DNA of 64,000 nt from Alcaligenes faecalis (GTDB lineage Bacteria; Pseudomonadota; Gammaproteobacteria; Burkholderiales; Burkholderiaceae_B). Made by a program: the position numbers and the translations under genes. The stretch covers positions 2,540,954-2,604,953 of the forward strand of contig NZ_CP031747.1 of NCBI RefSeq assembly GCF_005311025.1, given 5' to 3'. The notes beneath the pieces were generated by a model. The model had not been told where the DNA came from. It saw nothing but the letters and a program-made list of their open reading frames with translations, and ran no database searches. Position 1 is the stretch's first letter. Each line of letters starts with the position of its first letter. Shown one piece after another: positions 26,638-35,443 of this stretch.

Positions 26638-26790
26638 TATAATGGCAGATTGCGCAGCGCACCAATCACTGCGCCTCTTGCAGCAGGCGGCGTTCTTGCC
26701 CCTGCCGTGGCATTGTCGCCATAACAAAACACCTTAGCCTGGATTGGTAGGGCCCCAAAGAGGGCTTTTGGGCTAGTCACTGGAAAATTC
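26638..26790 (+). promoter_or_regulatory. rhlE promoter (-10) and long 5' leader
   Basis: A perfect TATAAT lies at 26638-26643, with no good -35 at the right distance. If used, it gives a leader of about 140 nt before the TTG start. The rest of the 426-base gap between lemA and rhlE shows no gene. Long leaders are common in cold-induced helicase genes, but no conserved element is identified here. Confidence 0.45.
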
Positions 26791-28254
26791 TTGGACTCTC
26801 AAATCACTTTTGCCTCTCTTGAGCTGGCAGAACCTCTGTTGCGTGCTGTAACCGACGCAGGCTATACCCACCCCACCCCTATTCAAGCCCAGGCCATCCC
26901 CAAGGTCATTGAAGGTGGCGACCTGTTGGCTGCCGCTCAAACCGGCACCGGCAAGACCGCAGGCTTTACCCTGCCTATCTTGCACCGTCTGCTGAACAAC
27001 CCTCAGCAAAACCGTAAACCAGGCCGCCCACGTGCGCTGATCCTGGCCCCTACCCGTGAACTGGCCGCCCAGGTTGAAGAATCGGTACGTTTGTACAGCC
27101 AGCACACCCGTCTGCGCTCGATGGTCATGTTTGGTGGCGTGAACATCAACCCCCAGTTCCATGCGCTGCGCAAGCCTCTGGACATTCTGGTAGCCACTCC
27201 TGGCCGTTTGCTGGACCACGTGCGTCAACGCACCGTGGACCTGACCGGCGTGGAAATCCTGGTGCTGGACGAAGCCGACCGCATGCTGGACATGGGCTTT
27301 ATCCGCGACATTCGCAAGATCATCAGCCTGATGCCGGTTGATCGCCAGACTCTGCTGTTCTCGGCGACTTTCTCGGACGAAATCCGTGAACTGGCCCGTG
27401 GTTCGCTGAACAACCCTGACGAAGTGGCCGTTGCTGCCCGCAACACCACCAACGAACTGATTACCCAGCAAGTGATTCTGGCTGACCAGGCACACAAGCG
27501 TGATCTGCTGAGCCACATCATTCGCGAAAGCGGCTGGAACCAGGTTCTGGTGTTCTGCCGCACCAAGCACGGCGCCAACCGTTTGGCCGAAAAACTGTCC
27601 AAGGACGGTATGGCCGCTGAAGCCCTGCACGGCAACAAGAGCCAGGCGGCTCGTACCCGTGCGCTGGCCGGCTTCAAGAACGGCAAGGTTGTGGTACTGG
27701 TTGCCACCGACATCGCCGCACGTGGTCTGGACATTGATCAACTGCCTTACGTGGTCAACTTCGAACTGCCTAACGTTCCTGAAGACTACGTTCACCGCAT
27801 TGGCCGTACTGGCCGTGCCGGTAGCGAAGGCGTGGCCCTGTCACTGGTAGATCGCAGCGAAATGCGTTTGCTCAAGCAGATCGAGCGCATGACCCGCAAT
27901 CCTATCGAACGCATCGTGGTGGAAGGCTGGACGCCTCCTTCGCGCGCCGCTCTGGCTGAAGAAGCCAAGGAAGACACCTACGCAGAGCGCCGCTTCAACA
28001 GCGCTCCTGGCGCTCGTGCTCCTGGTGCCCGTCGCCCTAACGGTGGTGGTCAAGGTCGCTCCGCTGAAGGCCGTGGTGGCAATGGCGAAAGCCGTCCGCG
28101 CCGTCCTGGCAACGACAACCGCCCACGTCGCAGCGCCGCTCCTGGCGGTGCAGGCGGTGGCGCAGCCCGTGCTGGCCAAGGTCGCCCCGGTGGCCGTCAG
28201 GACAGCCGCGGCCCGAACCGCAGCAACCGCAGTTCTGCCCAAGCCAAAGCCTAA
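26791..28254 (+). CDS. rhlE: DEAD-box ATP-dependent RNA helicase, RhlE type
   Basis: 487 aa. The helicase core has the Q motif ([10 protein letters not shown]), motif [10 protein letters not shown], Ia [29 protein letters not shown] and [12 protein letters not shown]. The last ~90 residues form a basic Gly/Arg/Pro-rich RNA-binding tail, as in RhlE. It unwinds RNA in ribosome assembly and decay. The apparent start is TTG; the next residues [11 protein letters not shown] match normal RhlE N-termini, and no in-frame ATG fits better. Confidence 0.93.
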   Translation: MDSQITFASLELAEPLLRAVTDAGYTHPTPIQAQAIPKVIEGGDLLAAAQTGTGKTAGFTLPILHRLLNNPQQNRKPGRPRALILAPTRELAAQVEESVRLYSQHTRLRSMVMFGGVNINPQFHALRKPLDILVATPGRLLDHVRQRTVDLTGVEILVLDEADRMLDMGFIRDIRKIISLMPVDRQTLLFSATFSDEIRELARGSLNNPDEVAVAARNTTNELITQQVILADQAHKRDLLSHIIRESGWNQVLVFCRTKHGANRLAEKLSKDGMAAEALHGNKSQAARTRALAGFKNGKVVVLVATDIAARGLDIDQLPYVVNFELPNVPEDYVHRIGRTGRAGSEGVALSLVDRSEMRLLKQIERMTRNPIERIVVEGWTPPSRAALAEEAKEDTYAERRFNSAPGARAPGARRPNGGGQGRSAEGRGGNGESRPRRPGNDNRPRRSAAPGGAGGGAARAGQGRPGGRQDSRGPNRSNRSSAQAKA

Positions 28255-28264
28255 ACCCTGAAAA

Positions 28265-28304
28265 GGGGCTGTGCCTGCCAAAGGCGGGCACAGCGCCCGC
28301 CTTT
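28265..28304 (+). terminator. Hairpin after rhlE
   Basis: GGCTGTGCC and GGGCACAGC form a stem in the 60 bases between rhlE and the LysE-type gene. The T-run is short (CTTT), so it may only partly terminate. Confidence 0.45.
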
Positions 28305-28318
28305 GAACCGAGCACACC

Positions 28319-28942
28319 ATGGCACTGAGCACCTGGCTCGCCTTTTTCGCGGCTTCCTGGGTTATTTCGTTTTCACCTGGCCCAGGTGCGATTTCCTCCA
28401 TGTCCTCCGGCCTGAAATACGGCTTCAAACGTGGCTACTGGATGGCGATAGGCCTGAATATCGGGATCATGATCCAGATATTCATCATCAGCCTGGGATT
28501 GGGCCAAGTCCTGGCGCGCTCGGAACTGGCGTTCACCACGCTTAAATGGTTGGGTGCCGCCTACCTGATTTATCTGGGCTGGAAGCAATTGCGCACCGAC
28601 GCCATGCCGGTGCAGGTCACAGGTCAGGAACCCAGCGACTTTCGTATTCGCGATTTGTTGATACGGGGTTGCCTGATCAATATCACCAACCCCAAGGGTC
28701 TGGTATTTTTGCTGGCCATCATGCCCCAGTTTCTGGACTTGAATCGGCCCATGCCGCTGCAATACCTGCTGATCGCCATGACCCTGTGCTTTACGGATCT
28801 GGTGGCCATGGGTTGCTACACGTCGCTGGCCGCTCGCATGTTGCATTTGCTGCGTCAGGCCAGCCATGTACGGCTGCTGAACCGCGTGTTCGGTTCGCTA
28901 TTTATTCTGGCAGGGACGGTATTGGCCAGCGTGTCGCGTTAG
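28319..28942 (+). CDS. LysE/RhtB family amino-acid exporter
   Basis: 207 aa membrane protein with about six hydrophobic segments. The conserved N-terminal motif SFSPGPGAISSMSSGLKYG (residues 19-37) defines the LysE/RhtB superfamily, and the middle motif LIRGCLINITNPKGLVFLLA also fits. It exports amino acids or their derivatives; the specificity is not readable. It is preceded by rhlE and followed by prfC. Confidence 0.9.
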   Translation: MALSTWLAFFAASWVISFSPGPGAISSMSSGLKYGFKRGYWMAIGLNIGIMIQIFIISLGLGQVLARSELAFTTLKWLGAAYLIYLGWKQLRTDAMPVQVTGQEPSDFRIRDLLIRGCLINITNPKGLVFLLAIMPQFLDLNRPMPLQYLLIAMTLCFTDLVAMGCYTSLAARMLHLLRQASHVRLLNRVFGSLFILAGTVLASVSR

Positions 28943-29039
28943 CCTTGTGCACGCATCAGCTTGCCCCCAAGCCCTGCTTTACGGATAATTCGCTCACTGT
29001 TTTCCACGCGCCAGACTGGCGCTGCCACAAGGATTTTCA

Positions 29040-30653
29040 ATGTCGTCCGGTGACATACGCTCTGAAGTCAAGAAACGCCGCACCTTTGCCATTATTTCTC
29101 ACCCTGACGCGGGTAAGACCACACTGACAGAAAAACTGCTGCTGTTCGCGGGTGCGATTCAGATTGCAGGTAGCGTCAAGGCTCGTAAAGCCAGCCGTCA
29201 CGCCTCCTCGGACTGGATGGAAATTGAAAAGCAACGTGGTATTTCGGTGGCCTCCTCGGTCATGCAGATGGAATACCGCGACTGCGTCATCAACTTGCTG
29301 GACACCCCCGGTCACCAGGACTTCTCCGAAGACACCTACCGTGTGCTGACCGCCGTGGACGCCGCCTTGATGGTGATTGACGCGGCCAACGGTGTGGAAC
29401 CGCAAACCATTCGCCTCTTGCAAGTGTGCCGGGCCCGCAATACGCCCATCATCACTTTCGTGAACAAGCTGGACCGCGAAGTTCAGGAGCCGCTGGATGT
29501 ACTGTCGGAAATCGAATCGCACCTGGGCATGGAAGTAGTGCCGTTTTCCTGGCCTATCGGGATGGCACGTCGCTTTGGCGGTGTGTTCAATCTGCGCGCC
29601 AACCATATGCGTGTGTTCAAGCCTGGTCAGGAACGTCATGGCGAGGATGAAATCATCCCCGGCCTGGACAATCCCGTGATTGCCGAACGCTTTGGCGAGC
29701 CCTTTGCAAAGGCTCAGGAAGAAATCGAGCTGCTCAATGCTGCAGCGCCCGAATTCGACCTGGACCTGTTCTTGCAAGGCAAGCAAACCCCTGTGTTCTT
29801 TGGTTCGGCCATCAATAACTTCGGTGTGCAGGAAGTGCTGGACGCCCTGGTTGACCTGGCGCCTGCTCCTGGCCCACGCGCCGCCTTGCAGCGCGAAGTA
29901 CAGCCCGATGAACCCAAGTTCAGTGGTGTGGTGTTCAAGGTGCAAGCCAATATGGACCCCGCCCACCGCGACCGTGTGGCCTTTGTGCGCGTCAGCTCCG
30001 GCCATTTCAAGCGCGGGATGAAACTGAAAGTGTCGCGTACCGGCAAGGAAATCCGCCCCAATAACGTGGTGTCCTTCCTGTCGCAACGCCGTGAACTTCT
30101 GGACGATGCCTTTGCTGGCGACATTATCGGTGTGCCCAACCACGGCATCCTGCAATTGGGTGATGTGCTGACCGAAGGCGAAAACCTGCAATTTACCGGG
30201 CTGCCTTTCTTCGCCCCCGAACTGTTCCAGTCCATTGAGGTCAAAGACCCATTGCGCACCAAGCAATTGCGTACCGGCCTGACCCAGCTGGGTGAGGAGG
30301 GCGCCATTCAGGTGTTCCGTCCCCATATGGCAGGCGGCATGATGCTGCTGGGCGCGGTTGGCCAACTGCAGTTTGAAGTGGTGGCCCACCGCCTGAAAAC
30401 GGAGTACGGTGTGGAAGCGCGCCTGTCGTCCAGCCGCTTCAATATGGCTCGCTGGGTAACAGCCAAAGACCCCAAGGACATGAAGAAGTTTATCGAGACC
30501 AACGCGGGCAATATTGCTTACGACGTGGTCGAGGCCATTGCCTTTTTAGCAACCTCGCCTGCGCAGTTGCGCGTGGCTCAGGAGCTGAATCCAGGCATTG
30601 AATTCCACGCATTACGTGAACATGGTGGACACGTTTTCGGGGATGCCGTCTAA
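29040..30653 (+). CDS. prfC: Peptide chain release factor 3
   Basis: 537 aa GTPase that removes RF1/RF2 from the ribosome after termination. G1 is SHPDAGKTTLTEKLL, G2 lies in EKQRGISVASSVMQME, G3 is DTPGHQDFSEDTYR and G4 is VNKLD. Domains II-III follow in normal length (usual ~530 aa). It is a stand-alone gene with its own start after a 97-base gap. Confidence 0.96.
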   Translation: MSSGDIRSEVKKRRTFAIISHPDAGKTTLTEKLLLFAGAIQIAGSVKARKASRHASSDWMEIEKQRGISVASSVMQMEYRDCVINLLDTPGHQDFSEDTYRVLTAVDAALMVIDAANGVEPQTIRLLQVCRARNTPIITFVNKLDREVQEPLDVLSEIESHLGMEVVPFSWPIGMARRFGGVFNLRANHMRVFKPGQERHGEDEIIPGLDNPVIAERFGEPFAKAQEEIELLNAAAPEFDLDLFLQGKQTPVFFGSAINNFGVQEVLDALVDLAPAPGPRAALQREVQPDEPKFSGVVFKVQANMDPAHRDRVAFVRVSSGHFKRGMKLKVSRTGKEIRPNNVVSFLSQRRELLDDAFAGDIIGVPNHGILQLGDVLTEGENLQFTGLPFFAPELFQSIEVKDPLRTKQLRTGLTQLGEEGAIQVFRPHMAGGMMLLGAVGQLQFEVVAHRLKTEYGVEARLSSSRFNMARWVTAKDPKDMKKFIETNAGNIAYDVVEAIAFLATSPAQLRVAQELNPGIEFHALREHGGHVFGDAV

Positions 30654-30761
30654 TTCTGTCACAAGAGCAGGGCCGACATTTCGCTACAATGACGGCTCTT
30701 TTCTTTTAATTACGCGCATCCGGCCGACCGGATTGCCCCTGATTCAACCGAGACATCGCTT

Positions 30762-31385
30762 ATGCCCTGGCGTTTTATCATTGCTGTCTTGCTGCTGGCC
30801 GCAGGTGCTTCAGTGTGGGGCGGCCTGGAACTGGGGAACTGGCTAATCGCGCACGGCCCTGAAAAGTCCATGGCGGTCAGCACCCCCGACCCGTCAGACT
30901 TGCCTACGCTCGATGCCGATGGCAAACCCTTTACCGCGCAACCGCCGCAGCCTTTACCCAATGGTCGCCTGGGAGTGCCACAAGCACCCACCCCGATCGC
31001 TTGGGAAATCGACACGTCTACGCTGACGGAAGAAAAGCCACCTATTGCCTTGGCCACCACGTCCATTTCGCTGGAGCAGGCCATTCAAATTGCCATGACC
31101 GAGCAGAACCGGGAGTTGCAAGGGATTGCTCGCGTAAACCTGGGCGGCTCCGAGCCTATCCAGCCGGTAGATGTAGGCACGCCCCCACCACCGCCCCCAC
31201 AAGATATTCAAGTGGCCGGCAACAATAACGGCGCCTGGCAGGCACAACTGCAGCAAGAGTTGAATGCCTGTAGCCAAAAAGGCTTTTTCGATCGCCCAAG
31301 TTGTTCCTGGGATGCTCGCAACAAGTACTGCGGTCCGAACAATGCCTGGGGCAAGGTGCCTGGCTGCCCAAGCAAGTCCTTCTAA
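30762..31385 (+). CDS. Hypothetical membrane-anchored protein with Cys-rich end
   Basis: 207 aa. An N-terminal membrane anchor (FIIAVLLLAAGASVWGGLEL), a long Pro-rich and probably disordered periplasmic part (a TPPPPPPQ stretch), and a compact C-terminus with four Cys (NACSQKGFFDRPSCSWDARN, then KYCGPN and PGCPSKSF) that could form two disulfides. I do not recognise a family. It lies 108 bases after prfC and ends at a strong terminator. Confidence 0.7.
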   Translation: MPWRFIIAVLLLAAGASVWGGLELGNWLIAHGPEKSMAVSTPDPSDLPTLDADGKPFTAQPPQPLPNGRLGVPQAPTPIAWEIDTSTLTEEKPPIALATTSISLEQAIQIAMTEQNRELQGIARVNLGGSEPIQPVDVGTPPPPPPQDIQVAGNNNGAWQAQLQQELNACSQKGFFDRPSCSWDARNKYCGPNNAWGKVPGCPSKSF

Positions 31386-31467
31386 GCTGTCTGTAGTCGC
31401 TTCCCAGGCTACGCTGCCTTTACAATTGAAGGCTTCGTATCCAAAGCAGGAAGCTGCCAAGGACAAT

Positions 31468-31503
31468 AAAAAAGCACCCGTTAGTAACGGGTGCTTTTTT
31501 TTG
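31468..31503. terminator. Bidirectional terminator between the hypothetical gene and bfr
   Basis: Perfect hairpin AAGCACCCGTTA/TAACGGGTGCTT (31472-31496) with an A-run before it and a T-run after it. It separates convergent genes. Confidence 0.9.
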
Positions 31504-31521
31504 GTCTGACCAAACAAAGAC

Positions 31522-31998
31522 TTATTCGTGGTCGCCCATCTGCGATTGCAGGTAGTTTTGCAGGCCCACTTTTTCGATCAGCTCCAGTTGTGTACCCAGC
31601 CAATCGATGTGCTCTTCGGTGTCGTCCAGAATCTTCAAGAACAAATCACGCGACACGTAGTCGCGGGTGGACTCACAGTACTCGATAGCCTCTACCACGG
31701 TCTGACGGGCAGCCTGTTCCAGCTTCAGGTCACAGCCCAGCAGTTCAGGCACGTTCTCACCGATCATGATCTTGTGCATGTCCTGCAGGTTGGGCAGGCC
31801 GTCCAGCATGAAGATACGTTCGATCAGCATATCGGCGTGCTTCATCTCGCCGATGGACTCGTCATACTCGTGTTTGCCCAGCTTGTTAAAGCCCCAATGG
31901 TTCAACATGCGAGCGTGCAAGAAGTATTGATTGATTGCTGTTAGTTCGTTCTTTAGCTGCTTGTTCAGATGCTGAATTACCACTTTATCGCCAAACAT
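31522..31998 (-). CDS. bfr: Bacterioferritin
   Basis: 158 aa, the normal bacterioferritin length. It forms the 24-mer iron store. The ferroxidase ligands appear in [12 protein letters not shown] (Glu18), [13 protein letters not shown] (Glu51, His54) and [10 protein letters not shown] (Glu127, His130); the Met in ADMLIER is the haem ligand. The start at 31998 is backed by AGGAG seven bases upstream; longer reading is spurious. The bacterioferritin-associated ferredoxin gene lies upstream on the same strand, so iron storage and release are linked. Confidence 0.96.
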   Translation of the reverse strand: MFGDKVVIQHLNKQLKNELTAINQYFLHARMLNHWGFNKLGKHEYDESIGEMKHADMLIERIFMLDGLPNLQDMHKIMIGENVPELLGCDLKLEQAARQTVVEAIEYCESTRDYVSRDLFLKILDDTEEHIDWLGTQLELIEKVGLQNYLQSQMGDHE

Positions 31999-32215
31999 GC
32001 TGTTCTCCTGTAAATCTGACGGCGCTCCCCCCAAGGAGCCGCCGAGCCCCCACAAATGCTGCTCACGCCACAGATCGCACGCAGGCGCGATGCAGGCAAA
32101 AACACAGTGGGGGATGAATGTGACAGGCTACCATGCACGCATGTGCCATGGCTTAAAAAACAGCTAAACACCCAGAAAGCGTTGCACTTTTGGGTTAGTA
32201 ACAGGACCAATAACA

Positions 32216-32246
32216 ATCATTCCCACTAGCAATAGCGGGAATGGAA
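32216..32246 (-). promoter_or_regulatory. Hairpin and possible Fur-like site between bfd and bfr
   Basis: CATTCCC at one side and GGGAATG at the other form a 7-bp stem just after the bfd stop. It may end bfd transcripts. The adjoining AATGATTGTTATTGG sequence resembles half of a Fur box and could regulate bfr. Both readings are tentative. Confidence 0.35.
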
Positions 32247-32268
32247 AATCCTGATCAAAAACACGCGC

Positions 32269-32538
32269 TTAGGCGCGGCAAACAAGACGGCCGAACTCAG
32301 GGGCAGGAATCAGGCTGTCGTTGGCAGCGTAATCCACCCGGGCGGTTTCAAGACTGGCAATCATGGTCTGATTGGCATAGCGTCCGCCGGGCAAATAGTC
32401 CTGAGCCGTTTCCGCGCAGCAGCCACAGCAAGACGCCACGCCAAGCTGACCTTGCAGGTCTGCCAGGCTGGAAGCGCCGCCACGTACTGCTTCTTGTACT
32501 TGACGCTCGGTGATCGCGTTACATATGCAGATAAACAT
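32269..32538 (-). CDS. bfd: Bacterioferritin-associated ferredoxin
   Basis: 89 aa [2Fe-2S] protein that reduces the iron core of bacterioferritin so that iron can be released. The Cys pattern matches: Cys4 and Cys6 in MFICICNAITERQ, Cys38 and Cys41 in the ASCCGCCAET segment, with two additional Cys (37 and 40) in between. The start at 32538 places Cys4/Cys6 as in known Bfd; 12 upstream residues of the longer frame are hydrophobic and unlike Bfd. Candidate Fur boxes lie immediately upstream. Confidence 0.93.
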   Translation of the reverse strand: MFICICNAITERQVQEAVRGGASSLADLQGQLGVASCCGCCAETAQDYLPGGRYANQTMIASLETARVDYAANDSLIPAPEFGRLVCRA

Positions 32539-32590
32539 GAGAACTATTATTATCAAGAAACCTAAAAATATCAAGAGTCATTCTCATTAA
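32539..32590 (-). promoter_or_regulatory. Candidate Fur boxes upstream of bfd
   Basis: Read on the minus strand, TTAATGAGAATGACTCTTG (about 32571-32589) and TTGATAATAATAGTTCTC (about 32539-32556) resemble the Fur consensus of AT-rich GATAAT-type repeats. bfd is often derepressed in low iron, so Fur control is expected. Confidence 0.5.
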
Positions 32591-32669
32591 GAACTGTCTT
32601 ACCTCGATATGGCCTTGGGAATGGCTTGCAGCCTGCCTTTGCGGTCTTGGTCTGAAAACGACAGTCGCA

Positions 32670-33554
32670 TCAATTCTGCAGTAGATGGTCCATCAACAAG
32701 CGCGCGGCGGGCGACAAGCTATAGCGGCTACGCACGCACAAGGCCACGCGGCGTGAGGTCCAGGGCTCCTTGATCACGCACAAGGCCAGGCCCAGGCTTT
32801 GTACATAGGATTCGGCCACAGAACGTGGCAACACGCCAATTCCAAGCCCCGCCTCAATCATGCGGCACTGGGCATCGTAACTGGTCACCTGCACGCGGCA
32901 ACGCCAGGTGCGCTCCAGCTCGCTGGCGGCGCGTAACAGCAACAGATTGGGGTGACTGCCGGTATGCATACCTACGTAGTCAAAATCCAGCGTGTCGGCA
33001 AAGGCCAGTTCTCCCCGTCCTGCCAAAGGATGGGTAGCAGGCACCAGCAACACCAGCTCATCCTGGCGATAGTCGTAGTACTCCACCTCCGCACTGCCTA
33101 CACCGCGTATCAGCACGCCCAGATCGGCATTGTTATCGGCCACCGCCTGGGCCACTCCCGCACTGATACGTTCCTCCAGCGACACCCGCACTTTGGGATG
33201 CCGCGCCATAAAGGAGCTCAAAGCCTGCGGCAAAAACTGCGTGATGGACGACAGGTTGGCCGCAATCCGCACGTGCCCGGTAGCCCCGCCGGCAAAGTCG
33301 CGCATCAGCGCGCCCATGGCATCCATGTCGTCCAGCAGGCGCTGGGACATGGCCGCCAATGATTTGCCCGCTGCCGTCGGATACACACCCTTGTTGCTGC
33401 GCTCGATCAGGGCTGCGCCTAGTTGCTGCTCCAGATCGCTCAGGCGCTTGCTGACCGCGGCAGGCGCAATATGAAACTGCTCGGCCGCCCCCGAGATGGT
33501 GCCGCGTTCCAGCACCAATAAAAACAGCCGTAAAGATTTGGGATCGATGTTCAT
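32670..33554 (-). CDS. LysR-family regulator of the amidase/TRAP/CoA cluster
   Basis: 294 aa. HTH region PKSLRLFLLVLERGTISGAA and APAAVSKRLSDLEQQLGAAL, then a C-terminal effector domain. The start at 33554 (MNIDPKSL) is the usual LysR-type beginning; a start five codons upstream is possible. It is divergent from the isochorismatase-family amidase gene and shares a 173-base intergenic region with a perfect palindrome, so it most likely controls the catabolic genes to its right. Its effector may be an intermediate of that pathway. Confidence 0.9.
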   Translation of the reverse strand: MNIDPKSLRLFLLVLERGTISGAAEQFHIAPAAVSKRLSDLEQQLGAALIERSNKGVYPTAAGKSLAAMSQRLLDDMDAMGALMRDFAGGATGHVRIAANLSSITQFLPQALSSFMARHPKVRVSLEERISAGVAQAVADNNADLGVLIRGVGSAEVEYYDYRQDELVLLVPATHPLAGRGELAFADTLDFDYVGMHTGSHPNLLLLRAASELERTWRCRVQVTSYDAQCRMIEAGLGIGVLPRSVAESYVQSLGLALCVIKEPWTSRRVALCVRSRYSLSPAARLLMDHLLQN

Positions 33555-33607
33555 AAGCCAGTATTCCATCCTAGGAAGGGCGGGTCGACAAGCACTCTGC
33601 CATCATC

Positions 33608-33631
33608 AATTGCGATAGCACCATCGCAATT
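33608..33631. promoter_or_regulatory. Operator-like perfect palindrome for the divergent LysR regulator
   Basis: AATTGCGAT-AGCACC-ATCGCAATT: two 9-base arms with perfect symmetry around a 6-base spacer. It lies in the divergent promoter region, about 40 bases upstream of a CATAAT box (33672-33677). A weaker half-site, TTAGCGATG, lies at 33651-33659, as expected for a LysR recognition plus activation site. Confidence 0.65.
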
Positions 33632-33727
33632 TGACGCTGTACTCACGTCATTAGCGATGACAGACTACGCACATAATACGGAACCTGATTATTTAAGTCA
33701 GGAATAGAGAGTGAGGGGAGAAACAAG

Positions 33728-34348
33728 ATGCGCGACAGCGACAATCTGAAAGGGGGCTTTGACGGCACCCTGCCCATGGGGCAACAACCGGCTTTGGTCG
33801 TTATCGATTTTCAACGCGGCTTTACTGAGCCTGGCTTGACGCCACTGGCCTCGAACTGCGACAGCCAGATCGAACAAACCAACACCTTGATTCGCGCCAT
33901 GCGTGGCAAGGGTCGCGTTATTTTCACCATCATCGGCTACGAAGCCCATCTGGCCGACGCCAATCTGTGGCTGACCAAGGCCTCGTCCTTGCGCTGCCTG
34001 CTGCGTGGTTCGCCTGCCTGTGAGCTGGACCCGCGGCTGGACTACGACCCCGAACAAGACATCATCCTGTACAAGACCCAGGCTTCCGCCTTTTACGGCA
34101 CGCCGCTGCCCGCCTTGCTGGCCCATCAGGGCTGCGACATGCTGATTGTGGCCGGTGCCACCACCAGCGGTTGCGTGCGTGCCAGCGTGGTGGACAGCTT
34201 GCAGTCGGGATTTGCCCCGTTTGTGGCTGAAGATGCGGTGGCTGACCGCTCGGCAGCCCAACATCGCAGCAATCTGATCGATATGGCCAGCAAGTACGCC
34301 GAAGTCCTGCCCTCGGCCGCCTTGATCGCTCATCTACACACGCTTTAA
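33728..34348 (+). CDS. Isochorismatase-family cysteine hydrolase (probable amidase)
   Basis: 206 aa. The Asp-Lys-Cys triad is visible in ALVVIDFQRGFTEP (Asp), ILYKTQASAF (Lys) and VAGATTSGCVRAS (Cys). The SGCVRASVVDSLQSGF context is that of N-carbamoylsarcosine amidase and maleamate amidohydrolase (NicF)-like enzymes, not of aryl isochorismatases. It probably removes ammonia from an amide or carbamoyl group. GGGGAG precedes the start by seven bases. It leads the TRAP and CoA-lyase operon, so its substrate or product is likely what those genes import and degrade. Confidence 0.88.
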   Translation: MRDSDNLKGGFDGTLPMGQQPALVVIDFQRGFTEPGLTPLASNCDSQIEQTNTLIRAMRGKGRVIFTIIGYEAHLADANLWLTKASSLRCLLRGSPACELDPRLDYDPEQDIILYKTQASAFYGTPLPALLAHQGCDMLIVAGATTSGCVRASVVDSLQSGFAPFVAEDAVADRSAAQHRSNLIDMASKYAEVLPSAALIAHLHTL

Positions 34349-34383
34349 ACGCGCAACAAAAAAAGAAACCACAGGAGACTCTC

Positions 34384-35385
34384 ATGAAAAAAGCCCTGAC
34401 AGCGGCGATGGCCGCCTGCACCCTGGCGCTGGGCATCTCGCCCGCCCAAGCCCAAGAAGTTGAGCTGACTTTCTCAACCTATTTGCCCCCGGCCTACGAA
34501 TACGCCTGGAAACCCATCGAGAACTTCGTTCAGACCGTGGAAAAAGAAAGCCAGGGTCGCATCAAGATCAACGTGTTCCACTCCGGTCAGCTGTTCGATG
34601 GCTACGAGGAGCTGCCAGCCTTGTCACGCGGCGACGTGGACATCGTGAATATGACCAGCACGTACCCCAGCGGCACCGTGCCAGCGCTGAACATCTTTAC
34701 CCTGCCATTCCTGTTTGACAGCACGGCTCACTTGAAGCGCGCTCTGGATCAAGGCCTGTTCAAGCTGGGTGCCGAGCAGGAACTGCGCGACACCCACGAT
34801 GCCGTGGTGCTGGGCCTGGCGCCTTGGGACCCGTACGAGTTCTACAGCCGCAAGGCACCGATCAACTCGGCCGCGGATATCAAGGGCAAAGTCTGGGCAT
34901 CGACCAGCTCCATGGACGCACGCGCCCTGCAACTGCTGGGGGGCTCGCCTACCGGCATGCCATCTTCCGAGCTGTACCTGGCCTTTGACCGTGGCGTGAT
35001 CGACGCCACCCCACGTCCCTTGCTGACCGGCATTGGCCGCAACCTGTATGAAGTGGCCAAGTACCTGTCCATCGCCAACTTCGGTATCGATGTGTCCGTG
35101 CTGACCATCAACCGCAAGAAGTGGGAATCCCTGCCACCTGATCTGCAAGAGATCATCAGCAAGGCCGCCCGCCAGCGCGACGAAGAACAGTTTGAGCGCG
35201 TGAACGCCTTTGTAGGCCAGGCCCTGCAACGCTACGAGCAAGCCGGTGTGACCATCAACCGTGTTGAGCCCGCTCAACTGGCCGAAATGCGTCAGCAAAC
35301 CCAAGCCGCCATTGATGAATGGAGCAAGCAGGTTGAGAACGGTCCCGCTTATCTGGAACTGATCGAAAAAACCCGCCAGCCCTGA
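34384..35385 (+). CDS. TRAP transporter substrate-binding protein, DctP type (system 3), lacking the usual ligand Arg
   Basis: 333 aa. Signal peptide MKKALTAAMAACTLALGISP with cleavage near AQAQ. The DctP fold is shown by LSRGDVDIVNMTSTYPSGTV and AFDRGVIDATPRPL. In the segment that holds the ligand-binding Arg in most TRAP binding proteins (GxKxR; systems 1 and 2 here have FKLR and VRFR), this protein reads KGKVWAST with Ala172 at that place. The ligand may be bound without the usual carboxylate salt bridge. AGGAG lies six bases upstream. It follows the amidase gene by 35 bases. Confidence 0.9.
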   Translation: MKKALTAAMAACTLALGISPAQAQEVELTFSTYLPPAYEYAWKPIENFVQTVEKESQGRIKINVFHSGQLFDGYEELPALSRGDVDIVNMTSTYPSGTVPALNIFTLPFLFDSTAHLKRALDQGLFKLGAEQELRDTHDAVVLGLAPWDPYEFYSRKAPINSAADIKGKVWASTSSMDARALQLLGGSPTGMPSSELYLAFDRGVIDATPRPLLTGIGRNLYEVAKYLSIANFGIDVSVLTINRKKWESLPPDLQEIISKAARQRDEEQFERVNAFVGQALQRYEQAGVTINRVEPAQLAEMRQQTQAAIDEWSKQVENGPAYLELIEKTRQP

Positions 35386-35443
35386 TCACGCGCGACTGCG
35401 CGCCGGACCACAAGCTGGCGCGCATCCCTCGTGTGGAGACACC

